From assembly GCA_945892755.1 (NCBI GenBank), contig CAMDDO010000011.1, positions 1-51,513 of the forward strand: DNA of 51,513 nt, in the 5' to 3' direction. The position numbers were made by a program, and so were the translations under genes. Shown piece after piece: positions 17,092 to 25,472 of the stretch; the stretch's first letter is position 1; each line of letters begins with the position of its first letter. The notes below the pieces were generated by a model. The model worked only from the letters and a program-made list of their open reading frames with translations, searched no databases and was not told the DNA's origin. The DNA comes from Rhizobium sp. Q54 (GTDB lineage: Bacteria > Pseudomonadota > Alphaproteobacteria > UBA828).

Positions 17092-17963
17092 GCCGCGAGA
17101 AAGCGGAGCAATTCAGCAATGGTCTCGGCCGGCCGCTCCTCGACCAGAAAGTGACCGGCGTCGAGCGAGCGGCCCGTCACGTTCGTGCAGCGCTCCTGCC
17201 AGCACGCCATGACGTCCCACCATTTGTGCAGCCGGCCGCGAGCGCCCCAGAGCGCGAAGGTCGGGCACGTCACCTGGCGGCCGAGGTCTTCCCGGTCATA
17301 GACCATGTCGATCGAGGCACCGGCGCGATAGTCCTCGCAGCTTGCGTGGATCGCGGCCGGATCGGAGAAGCAACGGACATACTCGGCGAGCGCCGCCTCG
17401 CCGAAATAGTCGAGCCCGCTGCCGCCCCAGCGCTTCAGGCACCATTTGAGCCAAAACGCCGGGTCATTGCCGATCAGGCGCTCGGGCAATCCATCCGGCT
17501 GAATCAGAAAGAACCAGTGCGCGTATGCGGTGGCGCGGTCCTGGTCCATCGCGCCGAAGGCGTCGAGCGTCGGCACGATGTCGAGCACGGCCATCTTCTC
17601 GATGCGTGTCTGATGATCGAGCGCCATGCGATGCGCCACGCGCGCGCCGCGGTCATGCCCGATCACGGTGAAGCGCTCGTGGCCGAGCGCCTGCATGAGT
17701 GCGACTTGATCGGCCGCCATAACGCGCTTTGAATAGGTCTTGTGCTCGGCATCGCCCGGCGGCTTCGAGGACTCGCCATAACCCCGCAAATCAGCCACCA
17801 CCACTTGATGATGTTCGGCGAGCTTTGGGGCGACGTCGTGCCACATCACATGGGTTTGCGGATAGCCGTGCAACAGAAGGACCGGCTTGCCCTTGCCGCC
17901 GATCCGGCAATTGATCGTGACGCCATTGGCGTTGATCTTATGTTGCGCGAAACCTTCGAACAT
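17088..17963 (-). CDS. Haloacetate (fluoroacetate-type) dehalogenase family hydrolase
   Basis: Alpha/beta hydrolase with Asp nucleophile. The 291 residues hold every active-site residue known from the Rhodopseudomonas fluoroacetate dehalogenase: nucleophile D104 and carboxylate-binding R105/R108 in GHDRGARVAHR, acid D128 in VLDIVPT, halide-pocket H149/W150 in YAHWFF and Y212 in DYRAG, and catalytic H271 in DAGHFL. Spacings are conserved to within 0-3 residues. So hydrolysis of 2-haloacids such as fluoroacetate is a reasonable prediction; epoxide hydrolases lack this Arg pair and H/W/Y set. ATG 17963 (with a GGGGG-rich Shine-Dalgarno) was preferred over 17978. Confidence 0.85.
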   Translation of the reverse strand: MFEGFAQHKINANGVTINCRIGGKGKPVLLLHGYPQTHVMWHDVAPKLAEHHQVVVADLRGYGESSKPPGDAEHKTYSKRVMAADQVALMQALGHERFTVIGHDRGARVAHRMALDHQTRIEKMAVLDIVPTLDAFGAMDQDRATAYAHWFFLIQPDGLPERLIGNDPAFWLKWCLKRWGGSGLDYFGEAALAEYVRCFSDPAAIHASCEDYRAGASIDMVYDREDLGRQVTCPTFALWGARGRLHKWWDVMACWQERCTNVTGRSLDAGHFLVEERPAETIAELLRFLAA

Positions 17964-17994
17964 CGCCGCCCCCTGCAAATGCGCCGGCGGGCCT

Positions 17995-19116
17995 TCAGGG
18001 CACGTGGCGTTCGCTGACGTAATCCTCTGATTGCATCTCGGTCAAGCGCGAGGCGGTGCGAGCGAATTCGAAGGCACCCTCGCCGGCCTGATAAAGCTCC
18101 GAGGGCGGCGCGTCGGCCGCACAGATCAGATGCACTTTGTGCTCGTAGAGCACGTCGATCAACGTGACGAAACGCTTGGCCTCGTTGCGCTTCTCCTTGC
18201 CCAGGCGGGGAATGCCGCCGAGCACGATGGTGTGAAAGGCGGTGGCCAGCGTTAGATAATCCGCCGCTCCGAGCGGCTGTTCGCAGAGCTCGGCAAAGCT
18301 GAGCCGCGCGACGCCTTTGGCCGCGCGCGGGATGCTGAGCGCGCGGCCTTGCACGTGCAGCGTGACCGGCTCCAAGGCGCCACCGCCCGATAGCCGCTCG
18401 AACGCGCGGCCAAGCTCGGCCTCGGCGGCGGGCGAAAGCGGCGTGTGATAGAGCCGCGCCTGCTTCAGGAAAAGTTGGCGATAATCTTGCGGTCCGTCGA
18501 GCGACACGACATCGAGCCTGTCATTGATTATCTCGATGAAGGGCAGGAAAAGTTGGCGGTTGAGGCCACCCTTATAGAGCTCGTCCGGGTGCCGGTTCGA
18601 GGTCATCACCGGCACCACGCCCTCGGTGAAAAGCCCCTCGAACAGTCGTCCGAGAATCATCGCGTCGGCGATGTCGGTGACATGGAATTCGTCGAAGCAG
18701 AGCAGGCAGGCCTCCTCGGCGATCTGGCGCGCCAGGACGGGGATGGGATCGTCACTGCCCTCGGTTTCGCGATTGGCGACGTTGATCGCCTTGTGGACCT
18801 CCTGCATGAAGGCGTGGAAATGCACGCGCCGCTTGCGCTCGAGCTGGACCGCGTCGAAAAAGAGATCCATGAGCATGGTTTTGCCGCGACCGACGCCGCC
18901 ATGCAGGTAAACCCCGCGTGGTCCTGCCTCCGCCGCCTTACGCCGGCCGAAAAGGCGAAAGCCTCGCGCGGGCTTCGGCGCGCCACCGGCGAGTGCGCCG
19001 TGAAGCGCCTCAAGCCGCTGGGCGGCCCGTTCCTGCGCCGGATCGAAACTGATGTCGTTCTCGGTGCAGAGCGCGTGATAGGCCGCGAGCGGGCCTCCTG
19101 AATCGTGCTCGAGCAT
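17995..19116 (-). CDS. zapE: Cell division protein ZapE (AFG1-like ATPase)
   Basis: AFG1/LACE1-type AAA+ ATPase; in E. coli ZapE binds FtsZ and affects the Z ring at late division. The 373-residue product shows the Walker A GGVGRGKT at 73-80, a Walker B in LLCFDEFHV, sensor-like VPVMTSNRHP and the family segments RVHFHAFM and YKGGLNRQLFLPFI. The frame extends to 19161, but ATG 19116 (MLEHDSGGPLAAYHAL) is the normal family start. It is in line with the dehalogenase-like gene, 31 bp downstream, without obvious functional link. Confidence 0.92.
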   Translation of the reverse strand: MLEHDSGGPLAAYHALCTENDISFDPAQERAAQRLEALHGALAGGAPKPARGFRLFGRRKAAEAGPRGVYLHGGVGRGKTMLMDLFFDAVQLERKRRVHFHAFMQEVHKAINVANRETEGSDDPIPVLARQIAEEACLLCFDEFHVTDIADAMILGRLFEGLFTEGVVPVMTSNRHPDELYKGGLNRQLFLPFIEIINDRLDVVSLDGPQDYRQLFLKQARLYHTPLSPAAEAELGRAFERLSGGGALEPVTLHVQGRALSIPRAAKGVARLSFAELCEQPLGAADYLTLATAFHTIVLGGIPRLGKEKRNEAKRFVTLIDVLYEHKVHLICAADAPPSELYQAGEGAFEFARTASRLTEMQSEDYVSERHVP

Positions 19117-19197
19117 GGCGGGCGACGATGTTCCTTGAGCAATCCGGCCGCGCCATATCACGCGCCGGGCAGTCGAATCCAGCGCGCCATGCTAGTC

Positions 19198-19213
19198 TTT
19201 GTTCATAAACAAA
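19198..19213. promoter_or_regulatory. Inverted repeat TTTGTT-N4-AACAAA before the DUF1499 gene
   Basis: Perfect 6-bp arms around CATA, 11 bp before the GTG start of the DUF1499 gene and just before its Shine-Dalgarno. It stands out as AT-rich in GC-rich DNA and could be an operator or an mRNA hairpin. Confidence 0.4.
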
Positions 19214-19224
19214 AGGACAGAGCC

Positions 19225-19632
19225 GTGCTCGATCTTCATGCCTTGATACGGCCGGCGAGCCCCAACCATTATTTGATCGCGCCGGACGGCTTCGCCGGAC
19301 CGAAGCGGGACCAACCGGCGCCGGTCTTCGAATTGCCCGCCGAGGCGCTCTATGAGCTGGCGCGTCGTATCGTGCTGGCCGAGCCTAGAACCGATCCGCT
19401 GGACGACGCGCCCAAGGGGCTGGCCTTCGAGGTTCGCCAACGCACATGGCTCTGGCGCTTTCCCGATGACATTACGATCGCGGTTCGGCCGCTCGGCGAA
19501 CACCGCTCCACGCTCGTGCTTTATAGCCGTTCGCGGTGCGGCTATGGCGATTTCGGGGTCAACCGCCGGCGCGCCCGGCGCTGGCTCGGCCGGATCGCTG
19601 CCGGCGCGACGATGCCACAGATTCGGCCGTGA
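19225..19632 (+). CDS. DUF1499 family protein
   Basis: Small protein of unknown function. With the GTG start at 19225 (AAAAGGA Shine-Dalgarno 8 nt upstream) the product is 135 residues. Family landmarks are LIRPASPNHYLIAP near the N-terminus, the APVFELPA segment, FEVRQRTWLWRFPDDITI and the closing STLVLYSRSRCGYGDFGVNRRRARRWL. The frame also opens from 19105 and 19189, but the residues before VLDLHALIRP are not conserved-looking. No signal peptide with this start. It is divergent from zapE and 53 bp before an exported protein on the same strand. Confidence 0.82.
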   Translation: MLDLHALIRPASPNHYLIAPDGFAGPKRDQPAPVFELPAEALYELARRIVLAEPRTDPLDDAPKGLAFEVRQRTWLWRFPDDITIAVRPLGEHRSTLVLYSRSRCGYGDFGVNRRRARRWLGRIAAGATMPQIRP

Positions 19633-19685
19633 CAGGCGCTAGCGGGACGCGCAAAATCGCGCGTCAATTGGTTTGGGAGATTCGA

Positions 19686-20198
19686 ATGACACGATTGGTT
19701 TTCGCGGGGCGCGTGCCGTGCCTCGCGTTAGGCGCGTTGCTTTTGGTTTTCATGTTCGGCGCCCTGGCAATTCCGGCGAGCGCCGAGGATCGCCATGCCG
19801 GCTATTACTACCCGCCGCTGACCAGCGAGGAGACCTATGCCGCCCGCGCCGCGACGCTCTCTGACGCCAATCGAGAGCTGCGGGTCCAATTCATCGTCAA
19901 TCTGACCCAACAGATGCTGGCCAAGCCGTTCGCGCCCGACTACATCATCTATGCCAAGGGCGAGGAAGCCGAAAAGATGATCATCGTCGGCCTCAACGAC
20001 TATGGCGGCATGAGCACGCTGTTCCGCGCCCGCGCCACGCTCGCCATGCTGACCAGCATCGCGCGTGGCTCGAAGCTGTTCCAAGAGTTTGGCGTCGATG
20101 ACTTCTTCACCTTTTTCGATCTCGCCAAGCTGTTTGGCTTCACGCAGATCACCGTGAGCGACGGGAAGGCCTACGCGCATCAGGTCCAGATCCGTTAG
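19686..20198 (+). CDS. Conserved exported protein of unknown function
   Basis: The 170-residue product has a strong signal peptide (hydrophobic LALGALLLVFMFGALAI, cleavage after ASA at about 34). The mature part starts EDRHAGYYYPPLTSEE and ends with FFDLAKLFGFTQITVSDGKAYAHQVQIR. I have seen similar proteins labelled as molybdopterin-guanine dinucleotide biosynthesis protein A, but nothing here resembles the MobA nucleotidyltransferase and I do not support that name. ATG 19686 is preceded by GGGAG. Its last 50 bp overlap the convergent GFA-family gene. Confidence 0.7.
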   Translation: MTRLVFAGRVPCLALGALLLVFMFGALAIPASAEDRHAGYYYPPLTSEETYAARAATLSDANRELRVQFIVNLTQQMLAKPFAPDYIIYAKGEEAEKMIIVGLNDYGGMSTLFRARATLAMLTSIARGSKLFQEFGVDDFFTFFDLAKLFGFTQITVSDGKAYAHQVQIR

Positions 20199-20703
20199 GG
20201 CGGGTCTTCGCTTCCGTCTCGAAAAGCTCGTGCGTCTTGTGCCAGTCCTCGATCGATTGTTCGGGATAGTCCTCGAAACGGGTTTCCTTGCGCCCGGTCG
20301 GAATCGGCACCCAGGACGCGGCCGAGCCGAGCATCAGGTGCACCCGCTCGGGCGCCTTCGGTAGCGGCGTGTCGATCGCCGAGGCGAACGGATGCACCAG
20401 CTCGGGCCAGCTCGGATCCCAGACCCAGAGCGCGGAACCGCAGTGCCCGCAAAAATGCCGCCGCGCCGAACTGAGGCTTCGCCGCCCGCCGCCCGTCGCG
20501 CCGAGCCGCGCGCGATAGACCTTGAGGTGCCGCCGGCCCTTGACCTCGAGCGTCGCCGCCTCGCCCATGATGTTGATGGCATAGCCGCCGCCGCCCGCGG
20601 TCTTGCGGCAGATCGAGCAATAGCAGAGCTGATAAGGATAGGGCGTGCGCGAATTGAGCGAGAAGCGCACCGCGCCGCAATGGCACGAGCCGTCGAGCTG
20701 CAT
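20149..20703 (-). CDS. GFA/CENP-V family zinc protein
   Basis: Member of the glutathione-dependent formaldehyde-activating (GFA) fold family. The 184-residue product starts MQLDGSCHCGAVRF and has the zinc Cys set: C7 and C9 (CHC), C27/C29/C32 (CYCSIC) and C85/C88 (FCGHC). Most members are of unknown reaction; the family name should not be read as proof of formaldehyde chemistry. The frame opens to 20772, but the Cys-rich start at 20703 is the family one. The C-terminal ~20 residues are basic, low-complexity, and antisense to the end of the exported-protein gene; they may not matter for the fold. Confidence 0.85.
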   Translation of the reverse strand: MQLDGSCHCGAVRFSLNSRTPYPYQLCYCSICRKTAGGGGYAINIMGEAATLEVKGRRHLKVYRARLGATGGGRRSLSSARRHFCGHCGSALWVWDPSWPELVHPFASAIDTPLPKAPERVHLMLGSAASWVPIPTGRKETRFEDYPEQSIEDWHKTHELFETEAKTRPNGSGPDARRPSRRSR

Positions 20704-20926
20704 CGTCGCCTCCACGAGCTGAGCGTGCCGCCGCGCATCATGCGGCGGCTGGATCAGGGCCGCAATTCGCATGTCGAGCCTCCGAGTCGGGCCGCCTCGG
20801 CCTCGGCCTCGCTCGGACCGGACCGAGCATCGGCGCGCCTTTAGGGCGCAAGGTTCGACAGAGTCCGCCGCGCCGTATCAGATGGCGCTCCGGCATGAAC
20901 GAAACGCCAGAGCGCCTCGCCACCCG

Positions 20927-22264
20927 ATGAGCGGCATCGTTTACGGCATCGTCCTGGTCGCCTTCGTCGTGGCCGCGATCCGCCATCTCGGCGGTTTTGG
21001 CGACATGGGCGGGCCGGCGCCGATGGAGGCGCTCGGTCAGTCGATGATCGAAGCCGCCGGCAGCGCGGTCACGCTCGCCCTCGGTCTGGTCGGCGTGATG
21101 GCGCTTTTTCTCGGCCTGATGAAAATCGCCGAAAAGGGCGGCCTGCTGCTTGTCATCGCGCGCACGCTGCGCCCCTTGATGGTCCGCCTGTTCCCCGATG
21201 TGCCGGCCGACCATCCGGCGATGGGCGCGATGATCCTCAACATTTCGGCCAACGTACTCGGCCTCGGCAACGCCGCGACGCCGTTCGGCATCCGCGCCAT
21301 GCAGGAGCTTGATCGGCTGAATCCGGTCAAGGGTACGGCGAGCAACGCGATGGCCCTTTTCGTCGCGATCAATACGTCGAGCGTAACGATCCTGCCTACG
21401 GGCGTGGTCGCCGTGCGCGCCGCGCTCGGCTCACACGATCCGGCCGGCGTGGTGCCGACCACCCTCTTCGCCACGATCTGCTCGACCATCGTCGCGATCA
21501 TCGCGGTCAAGCTCTTGGAGAAGCGGTTCAAGGTGATCCCGCCCGATGCAGCGGGCGCCGGCGCGACGGCCGCCCCGGCGCCGGACGACACGATTGGCGA
21601 TCCCACCGACAGCTCATCCGCCACCACGCCCGAGGCCTTGCCCACGGCCGACGCCGCCCAGGGTTATCCCGCTTGGGTCTCGACGGCGGCGCTCGCTTTC
21701 ATCATCGGCTTGATTCCACTCATGATCTTCTTCGGCGCCACGATCGCGCCCTGGATCATTCCTGGCCTGATGCTTGGCCTGATGACGTTCGGCGTCGCCA
21801 AGCGCGTCCGGCTCTACGAGGCGTTCGTCGAAGGCGCGGCCGAGGGTTTCCGCGTCGCGCTCCGCATCATCCCCTATCTGGTCGCGATCCTGGTCGCGGT
21901 CGCGATGTTCCGCTCGAGCGGCGCGCTTGACCTGATCTTCGGGCCGATCGGACGCGTCACCGAAACATTTGGCCTGCCGGCGGAAGGCTTGATCATGGCG
22001 ATCTTGCGCTCGCTTTCAGGCTCGGGCGCCTATGGCTATATGGCTTCCGTGCTACAGGACCCGGCGCTCGGGCCAGACAGTTATGCTGGCTATCTGGTCA
22101 CCACCATCCAGGGCTCGACCGAGACGACGTTCTACGTGCTTGCGGTCTATTTCGGTGCCGTTCAGGTAAGGCGCGTGCGCCATGCCTTGGCCGCTGGCCT
22201 GATCGCCGATCTCGCCGGCCTCGCCGCGGCGGTGCTGATCTGCGCCCTGCTGTTCGGGACTTGA
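20927..22264 (+). CDS. Fused SpmA-SpmB (nucleoside-recognition Gate domain) membrane protein
   Basis: In Bacillus SpmA and SpmB are separate spore maturation proteins. Here one 445-residue protein joins both: the SpmA-like half (SVTLALGLVGVMALFLGLMKIAEKGG, then NISANVLGLGNAATPFGIRAMQEL and TSSVTILPTGVVAVR) and the SpmB-like half (VEGAAEGFRVALRIIPYLVAILVAVAMFR, then SLSGSGAYGYM and TTIQGSTETTFYVLAVYFGAV). The halves are linked by an Ala/Pro/Asp-rich stretch (about residues 205-245). The organism is not expected to sporulate, so the role must be another one; Gate-domain proteins are suspected transporters. The frame opens from 20771, but the first hydrophobic segment fits ATG 20927. Confidence 0.88.
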   Translation: MSGIVYGIVLVAFVVAAIRHLGGFGDMGGPAPMEALGQSMIEAAGSAVTLALGLVGVMALFLGLMKIAEKGGLLLVIARTLRPLMVRLFPDVPADHPAMGAMILNISANVLGLGNAATPFGIRAMQELDRLNPVKGTASNAMALFVAINTSSVTILPTGVVAVRAALGSHDPAGVVPTTLFATICSTIVAIIAVKLLEKRFKVIPPDAAGAGATAAPAPDDTIGDPTDSSSATTPEALPTADAAQGYPAWVSTAALAFIIGLIPLMIFFGATIAPWIIPGLMLGLMTFGVAKRVRLYEAFVEGAAEGFRVALRIIPYLVAILVAVAMFRSSGALDLIFGPIGRVTETFGLPAEGLIMAILRSLSGSGAYGYMASVLQDPALGPDSYAGYLVTTIQGSTETTFYVLAVYFGAVQVRRVRHALAAGLIADLAGLAAAVLICALLFGT

Positions 22265-22328
22265 TATCACGTCCTGTCACGTCGCGATGCGTCGGGCTCT
22301 TCGCGGCTCGGTATTGCCGGCCACCAGC

Positions 22329-22369
22329 AAAAAAAGAAAGGGCGGCAACCCCTTGCGAGATTGCCGCCC
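22329..22369 (-). terminator. Rho-independent terminator of the cold-shock gene
   Basis: Minus strand: 9-bp perfect stem GGGCGGCAA / TTGCCGCCC (22369-22361 and 22348-22340), 12-nt loop, followed by TTTCTTTTTTT. It starts 25 bp after the csp stop codon. Confidence 0.95.
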
Positions 22370-22393
22370 GGCCGTTTTGGCAGTGGAAGCGGT

Positions 22394-22603
22394 TCAACCT
22401 TTGATAACGAGGTTTTCCGCCGAGGCCCGGCCGTCACGTCCGGTCGCGAGGTCGAAGGAAACCTTCTGACCCTCGTTCAGGGAGCGCAACCCCGCGTTTT
22501 GGACGGCACTGACGTGAACAAACACGTCCTTGCCGCCACCGTCCGGCGCGATGAAGCCGAAGCCTTTCGTCGCGTTAAACCACTTCACAGTTCCTGTCGC
22601 CAT
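22394..22603 (-). CDS. Cold-shock domain protein (CspA family)
   Basis: A 69-residue OB-fold single-strand nucleic-acid chaperone. RNP1 is seen as KGFGFI and RNP2 as VFVHVS; the start [10 protein letters not shown] is typical. It has its own strong terminator and a 344-bp upstream gap, as expected for a csp gene with a long regulated leader. Which Csp paralogue it is cannot be told. Confidence 0.96.
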   Translation of the reverse strand: MATGTVKWFNATKGFGFIAPDGGGKDVFVHVSAVQNAGLRSLNEGQKVSFDLATGRDGRASAENLVIKG

Positions 22604-22947
22604 AGCAGTCTACCCTCAGATCGTGGAGTATGCCCCGCGTGTTGCCACCCAGGGCGATCGACGAGCTGTACTTCTTCGAGGGAGTAGCCTAAGTCCGACG
22701 CGCGGGCGCCAAGCAGCCAAATGGCCTTGTACGCGAGAGCGGCTAGACGAGATACGCCGTGTCGAATGCGAGCTCGCAGCCCAAGGATGGTTCTGGGTTT
22801 TTGCGAATGCAAGTGATTTGTCCGGGCCTCGCAGGCTGGCCGGCGGTTCCGACCGGCGGCGCACGAAGCGGACACAGGCGTTGCGCAAGGCGTGTGACTA
22901 TATGAGAGTCTGCGCGGGGCCGATGCGGCCCCTGGCAGGAAGGCGCG
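22604..22947. other. Divergent intergenic region between csp and DUF2062 genes
   Basis: No convincing gene was seen in either strand. The sequence must hold the promoter and leader of the cold-shock gene (minus) and the promoter of the DUF2062 gene (plus). Long 5' leaders are typical for cspA-type genes, but no clear -35/-10 pair was found. The DUF2062 Shine-Dalgarno AGGAAGG is at its right end. Confidence 0.5.
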
Positions 22948-23595
22948 ATGGTTCAGGATAGCGACGCGAAGAAGAAACGGAGAGCAATCCGCCGCCGCAA
23001 CGCGACGGCCAAGGGTTTGCCGATGTGGACGCGTTTCCGCCGCCTGTTGCGCTATCGTCTGATCGTGCCGATCCGGCGCAGCTATCACGCGCCGCCCTTT
23101 GCCGCGCGTGGCGTCGCTGTCGGCCTGTTCTGGGGCCTGGCACCGTTCGTCGGCCTGCAAATCGTGCTGGTGCTCGCGACCTGGTTTTTGTTGCGCCCGG
23201 TGTCCCGGCTCAATTTTAGCCTGGTGCTGGGCGTTGCCTGGACCTGGATCTCGAACGCCTTCACGACCATCCCGATGCTCTACGTTTATTACGTGACGGG
23301 CCAGCTCATGTTCGGCCATTGGGACCGCATCTCGGGCTACGACACGTTCACCGAGCTGGTGCATCCGATCGTCGAGGCGCGCTTCTCCGAGATTCTGACA
23401 GTGCTTTACGAGGTCGCGGTCAAGGAACTCGGCGCCTCGATCCTGGCCGGCAGCGTGCCCTACATGGTGCTTTTCGCCTGGGGCGGCTATTGGCTCGCCC
23501 ACCGTATCGCGCGGCGCTATCGCGAGCGACGCCTCGCCAAACTCCGGGAACGTGGAATAACGCCGGGCCGGCGTGCGTTGTCATCGCCGGTCTGA
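22948..23595 (+). CDS. DUF2062 domain membrane protein
   Basis: The 215-residue product begins with a very basic region (KKKRRAIRRRN) and continues with the DUF2062 pattern: FAARGVAVGLFWGLAPFVGLQ, a hydrophobic segment with LLRPVSRLNF, then WISNAFTTIPMLYVYYVTGQ and a last hydrophobic segment (VPYMVLFAWGGYWL). The typical N-P/T-T pair appears as SNAFTTIP. Inner-membrane protein of unknown role. Shine-Dalgarno AGGAAGG is 5 nt before the ATG. Confidence 0.85.
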   Translation: MVQDSDAKKKRRAIRRRNATAKGLPMWTRFRRLLRYRLIVPIRRSYHAPPFAARGVAVGLFWGLAPFVGLQIVLVLATWFLLRPVSRLNFSLVLGVAWTWISNAFTTIPMLYVYYVTGQLMFGHWDRISGYDTFTELVHPIVEARFSEILTVLYEVAVKELGASILAGSVPYMVLFAWGGYWLAHRIARRYRERRLAKLRERGITPGRRALSSPV

Positions 23596-23612
23596 CTCGG
23601 TCCACGCCAAGC

Positions 23613-23638
23613 CTCGATGATCAAGACCGATCATCGAG
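23613..23638 (+). terminator. Stem-loop after the DUF2062 gene
   Basis: Perfect 10-bp inverted repeat CTCGATGATC / GATCATCGAG with a 6-nt loop, 17 bp after the stop codon. It lacks a T-run, so it may be a weak or Rho-assisted terminator or a 3' stabilising hairpin. Confidence 0.45.
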
Positions 23639-23752
23639 ACTCAGGGTAAGTCGATGCGATGGGTGGATCTTGGTCAGGGTTACCCGGCCGGGTTCGCAGA
23701 TTATGGCGGAGCCGCGCCATCCGAACCGGTGCTCTCGCGGCCAATTGAGGTG

Positions 23753-23781
23753 TTCACGTCAGGCCCTAGCTCGGCGATAAT
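23753..23781 (+). promoter_or_regulatory. Candidate promoter of the 23851 gene
   Basis: TTCACG (-35, 23753-23758) and GATAAT (-10, 23776-23781) are separated by 17 nt. Start of transcription would be near 23788, with a leader of ~63 nt. Confidence 0.4.
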
Positions 23782-23850
23782 GCCGGTCGGCGGCCAACCG
23801 GATTGCCGCCGCGCGATTGGTTTCCCTTCAACCATGACGAAGAGACCGCC

Positions 23851-25464
23851 ATGCGACCTGCGCTCAAGCTTGCCGCTGCTTCGTTTTGTCTGATTGGGCT
23901 GGCTGGCACGGCCGCCCTTGCGGCGGATGATGCCGAGCTCGAGCGCATCAGGCTGGCCATCGCCGAGGCGATCACGCCAGGCCCTGACCCGACCGACCCT
24001 CATATTGTTCTTGCCGAGCCGGTCGGCGCCGCGTGGCGCGACGGCCGCGCCATCATCAGCCTCAAGGGCGCCAAGGTCGTCACGCCGGGCGATTCCACGG
24101 CCATCATCGGCGATGTCGAGATCGCCGTGCTGCCGCGCGACGCTGGCTTCTACGATTTCGACGTCACCATGCCGAAGAGCTTCGATATCATCGCGGTCGA
24201 CGGCACGCCCGAAGGCAAGTTCATCTTCGGCGGCTATCGCCTGGCCGGAACATGGGCGCGCGAAGTCGGCTCGTTGACCAATCTCGATGCCGCGTTCGCG
24301 AATATCGAAGTCAAGGACATGAAACCCGACGGCGACGATCTCAACGCCACGCTCGGCAAGCTCGAGGCCCGCATGAACTACACCAAGGGCCCGGATGGGC
24401 TGTGGAGTGGTACGGCCAATGCCGGGTTCTCGGACTTCCATATGCTGGCGGATGGCAGCGAAGACGTTTCGATCGCCCGGCTCGAAATCAAGGGCTCGAC
24501 CGCGGGCTCGGATTGGGCCGCCTGGCAGCAGGTGATGGACAAGATGGGGGCGTTCAGCGAACCCAACGCGACACCGCCAACCGAAGCGGCGCGCAAGGCG
24601 CTCGGTCTGGCCCTCCGCAACGTCAACTGGGGCGCCAATGACGGCTCGCTCAGCATCAGCGGCATTTCCGCCAGCTCCGGCGGGCAACGTATCTTCACGC
24701 TCGGCAACACGACCCTGAAGCTCGCTTTGGACGGCGTCAAGGAAGCCGGGCCGTTCTCCTTTCGGCTCGCGGTCGATGATCTTTCGGTCGAGGAGAACAC
24801 GCTTCCGACCAACCTCGCCCCGACCAAGGGCGCGCTCGACTTTACCTTCGACCCATTCCCGGTGCGCGCCCTGTTCGGCTCGATGTTCGAGCAGATGATG
24901 GACGAACTGATGGCGCCGCCGCCCTCGGCCGAAGACTCGGCGAACGTCATTCCGCCTGATGATGGGACCGAGGCGATGCCTTCAAACGAGAGTCAGGAGG
25001 CCATGCCGCCGGACAACGTGGCGGAAGGCGAAATAGAGCCGCCGCCATCGGAAACGCAGGAAGCGCCAATGATGGGCCCGTTCGCGGCCGACGATCTGTT
25101 CCTGCAACAATTGTTCGCGTTCGGTACCGTGTTCGCGCTCAACGAGTTCTCGATCAACGCGCCAGGCACCGGCGTCAACGCGAGCGGTCGCCTCAAGGTC
25201 GATATGGAAGCCATGGGCATGGGCACCGGCAAGCTCAAGGCGAGTGTGCGCGGCATCGACGCTCTGCTCGCCTACGCCAATGCCGAGGCGCAGAGCGATG
25301 AAGAGATGAAAGACGCCGCGACGTTCCTGATCTTCCTCAAGGGCCTCGGCAAGCCCGAGAGCGGCGCGGGCGGCGAGACCGCCTATGTCTACGAGATCGA
25401 TGTACCGAAGGACGGTCCGCCAACGGTCAACGGCACGCCGCTCGACGGCATCATGGGCCAATAG
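23851..25464 (+). CDS. Large secreted/periplasmic protein of unknown function
   Basis: The 537-residue product has a signal peptide (MRPALKLAAASFCLIGLAGTAALA, cleavage about 24). It is rich in beta-like alternating segments: VTMPKSFDIIAVDGTPEGKF, DGLWSGTANAGFSD, SLSISGISASSGG, GPFSFRLAVDDLSVEEN. An acidic Pro/Glu/Met low-complexity linker (about residues 370-415) separates a C-terminal part with INAPGTGVNASGRLKVDM and a final YEIDVPKDGPPTVNGTPLDG. The overall layout and the final 'x-NG-x-L' turn recall DUF945/YdgA-like or DUF2125-like periplasmic proteins, but I cannot assign it. ATG 23851 was chosen over 23803 because the signal peptide starts there. Confidence 0.72.
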   Translation: MRPALKLAAASFCLIGLAGTAALAADDAELERIRLAIAEAITPGPDPTDPHIVLAEPVGAAWRDGRAIISLKGAKVVTPGDSTAIIGDVEIAVLPRDAGFYDFDVTMPKSFDIIAVDGTPEGKFIFGGYRLAGTWAREVGSLTNLDAAFANIEVKDMKPDGDDLNATLGKLEARMNYTKGPDGLWSGTANAGFSDFHMLADGSEDVSIARLEIKGSTAGSDWAAWQQVMDKMGAFSEPNATPPTEAARKALGLALRNVNWGANDGSLSISGISASSGGQRIFTLGNTTLKLALDGVKEAGPFSFRLAVDDLSVEENTLPTNLAPTKGALDFTFDPFPVRALFGSMFEQMMDELMAPPPSAEDSANVIPPDDGTEAMPSNESQEAMPPDNVAEGEIEPPPSETQEAPMMGPFAADDLFLQQLFAFGTVFALNEFSINAPGTGVNASGRLKVDMEAMGMGTGKLKASVRGIDALLAYANAEAQSDEEMKDAATFLIFLKGLGKPESGAGGETAYVYEIDVPKDGPPTVNGTPLDGIMGQ

Positions 25465-25472
25465 CGGCTTCT

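Noticed and set aside
19686-20198. MobA-like molybdopterin-guanine dinucleotide protein
   Set aside because: The product is a short exported protein without the nucleotidyltransferase motifs; the name sometimes attached to such proteins is not supported.
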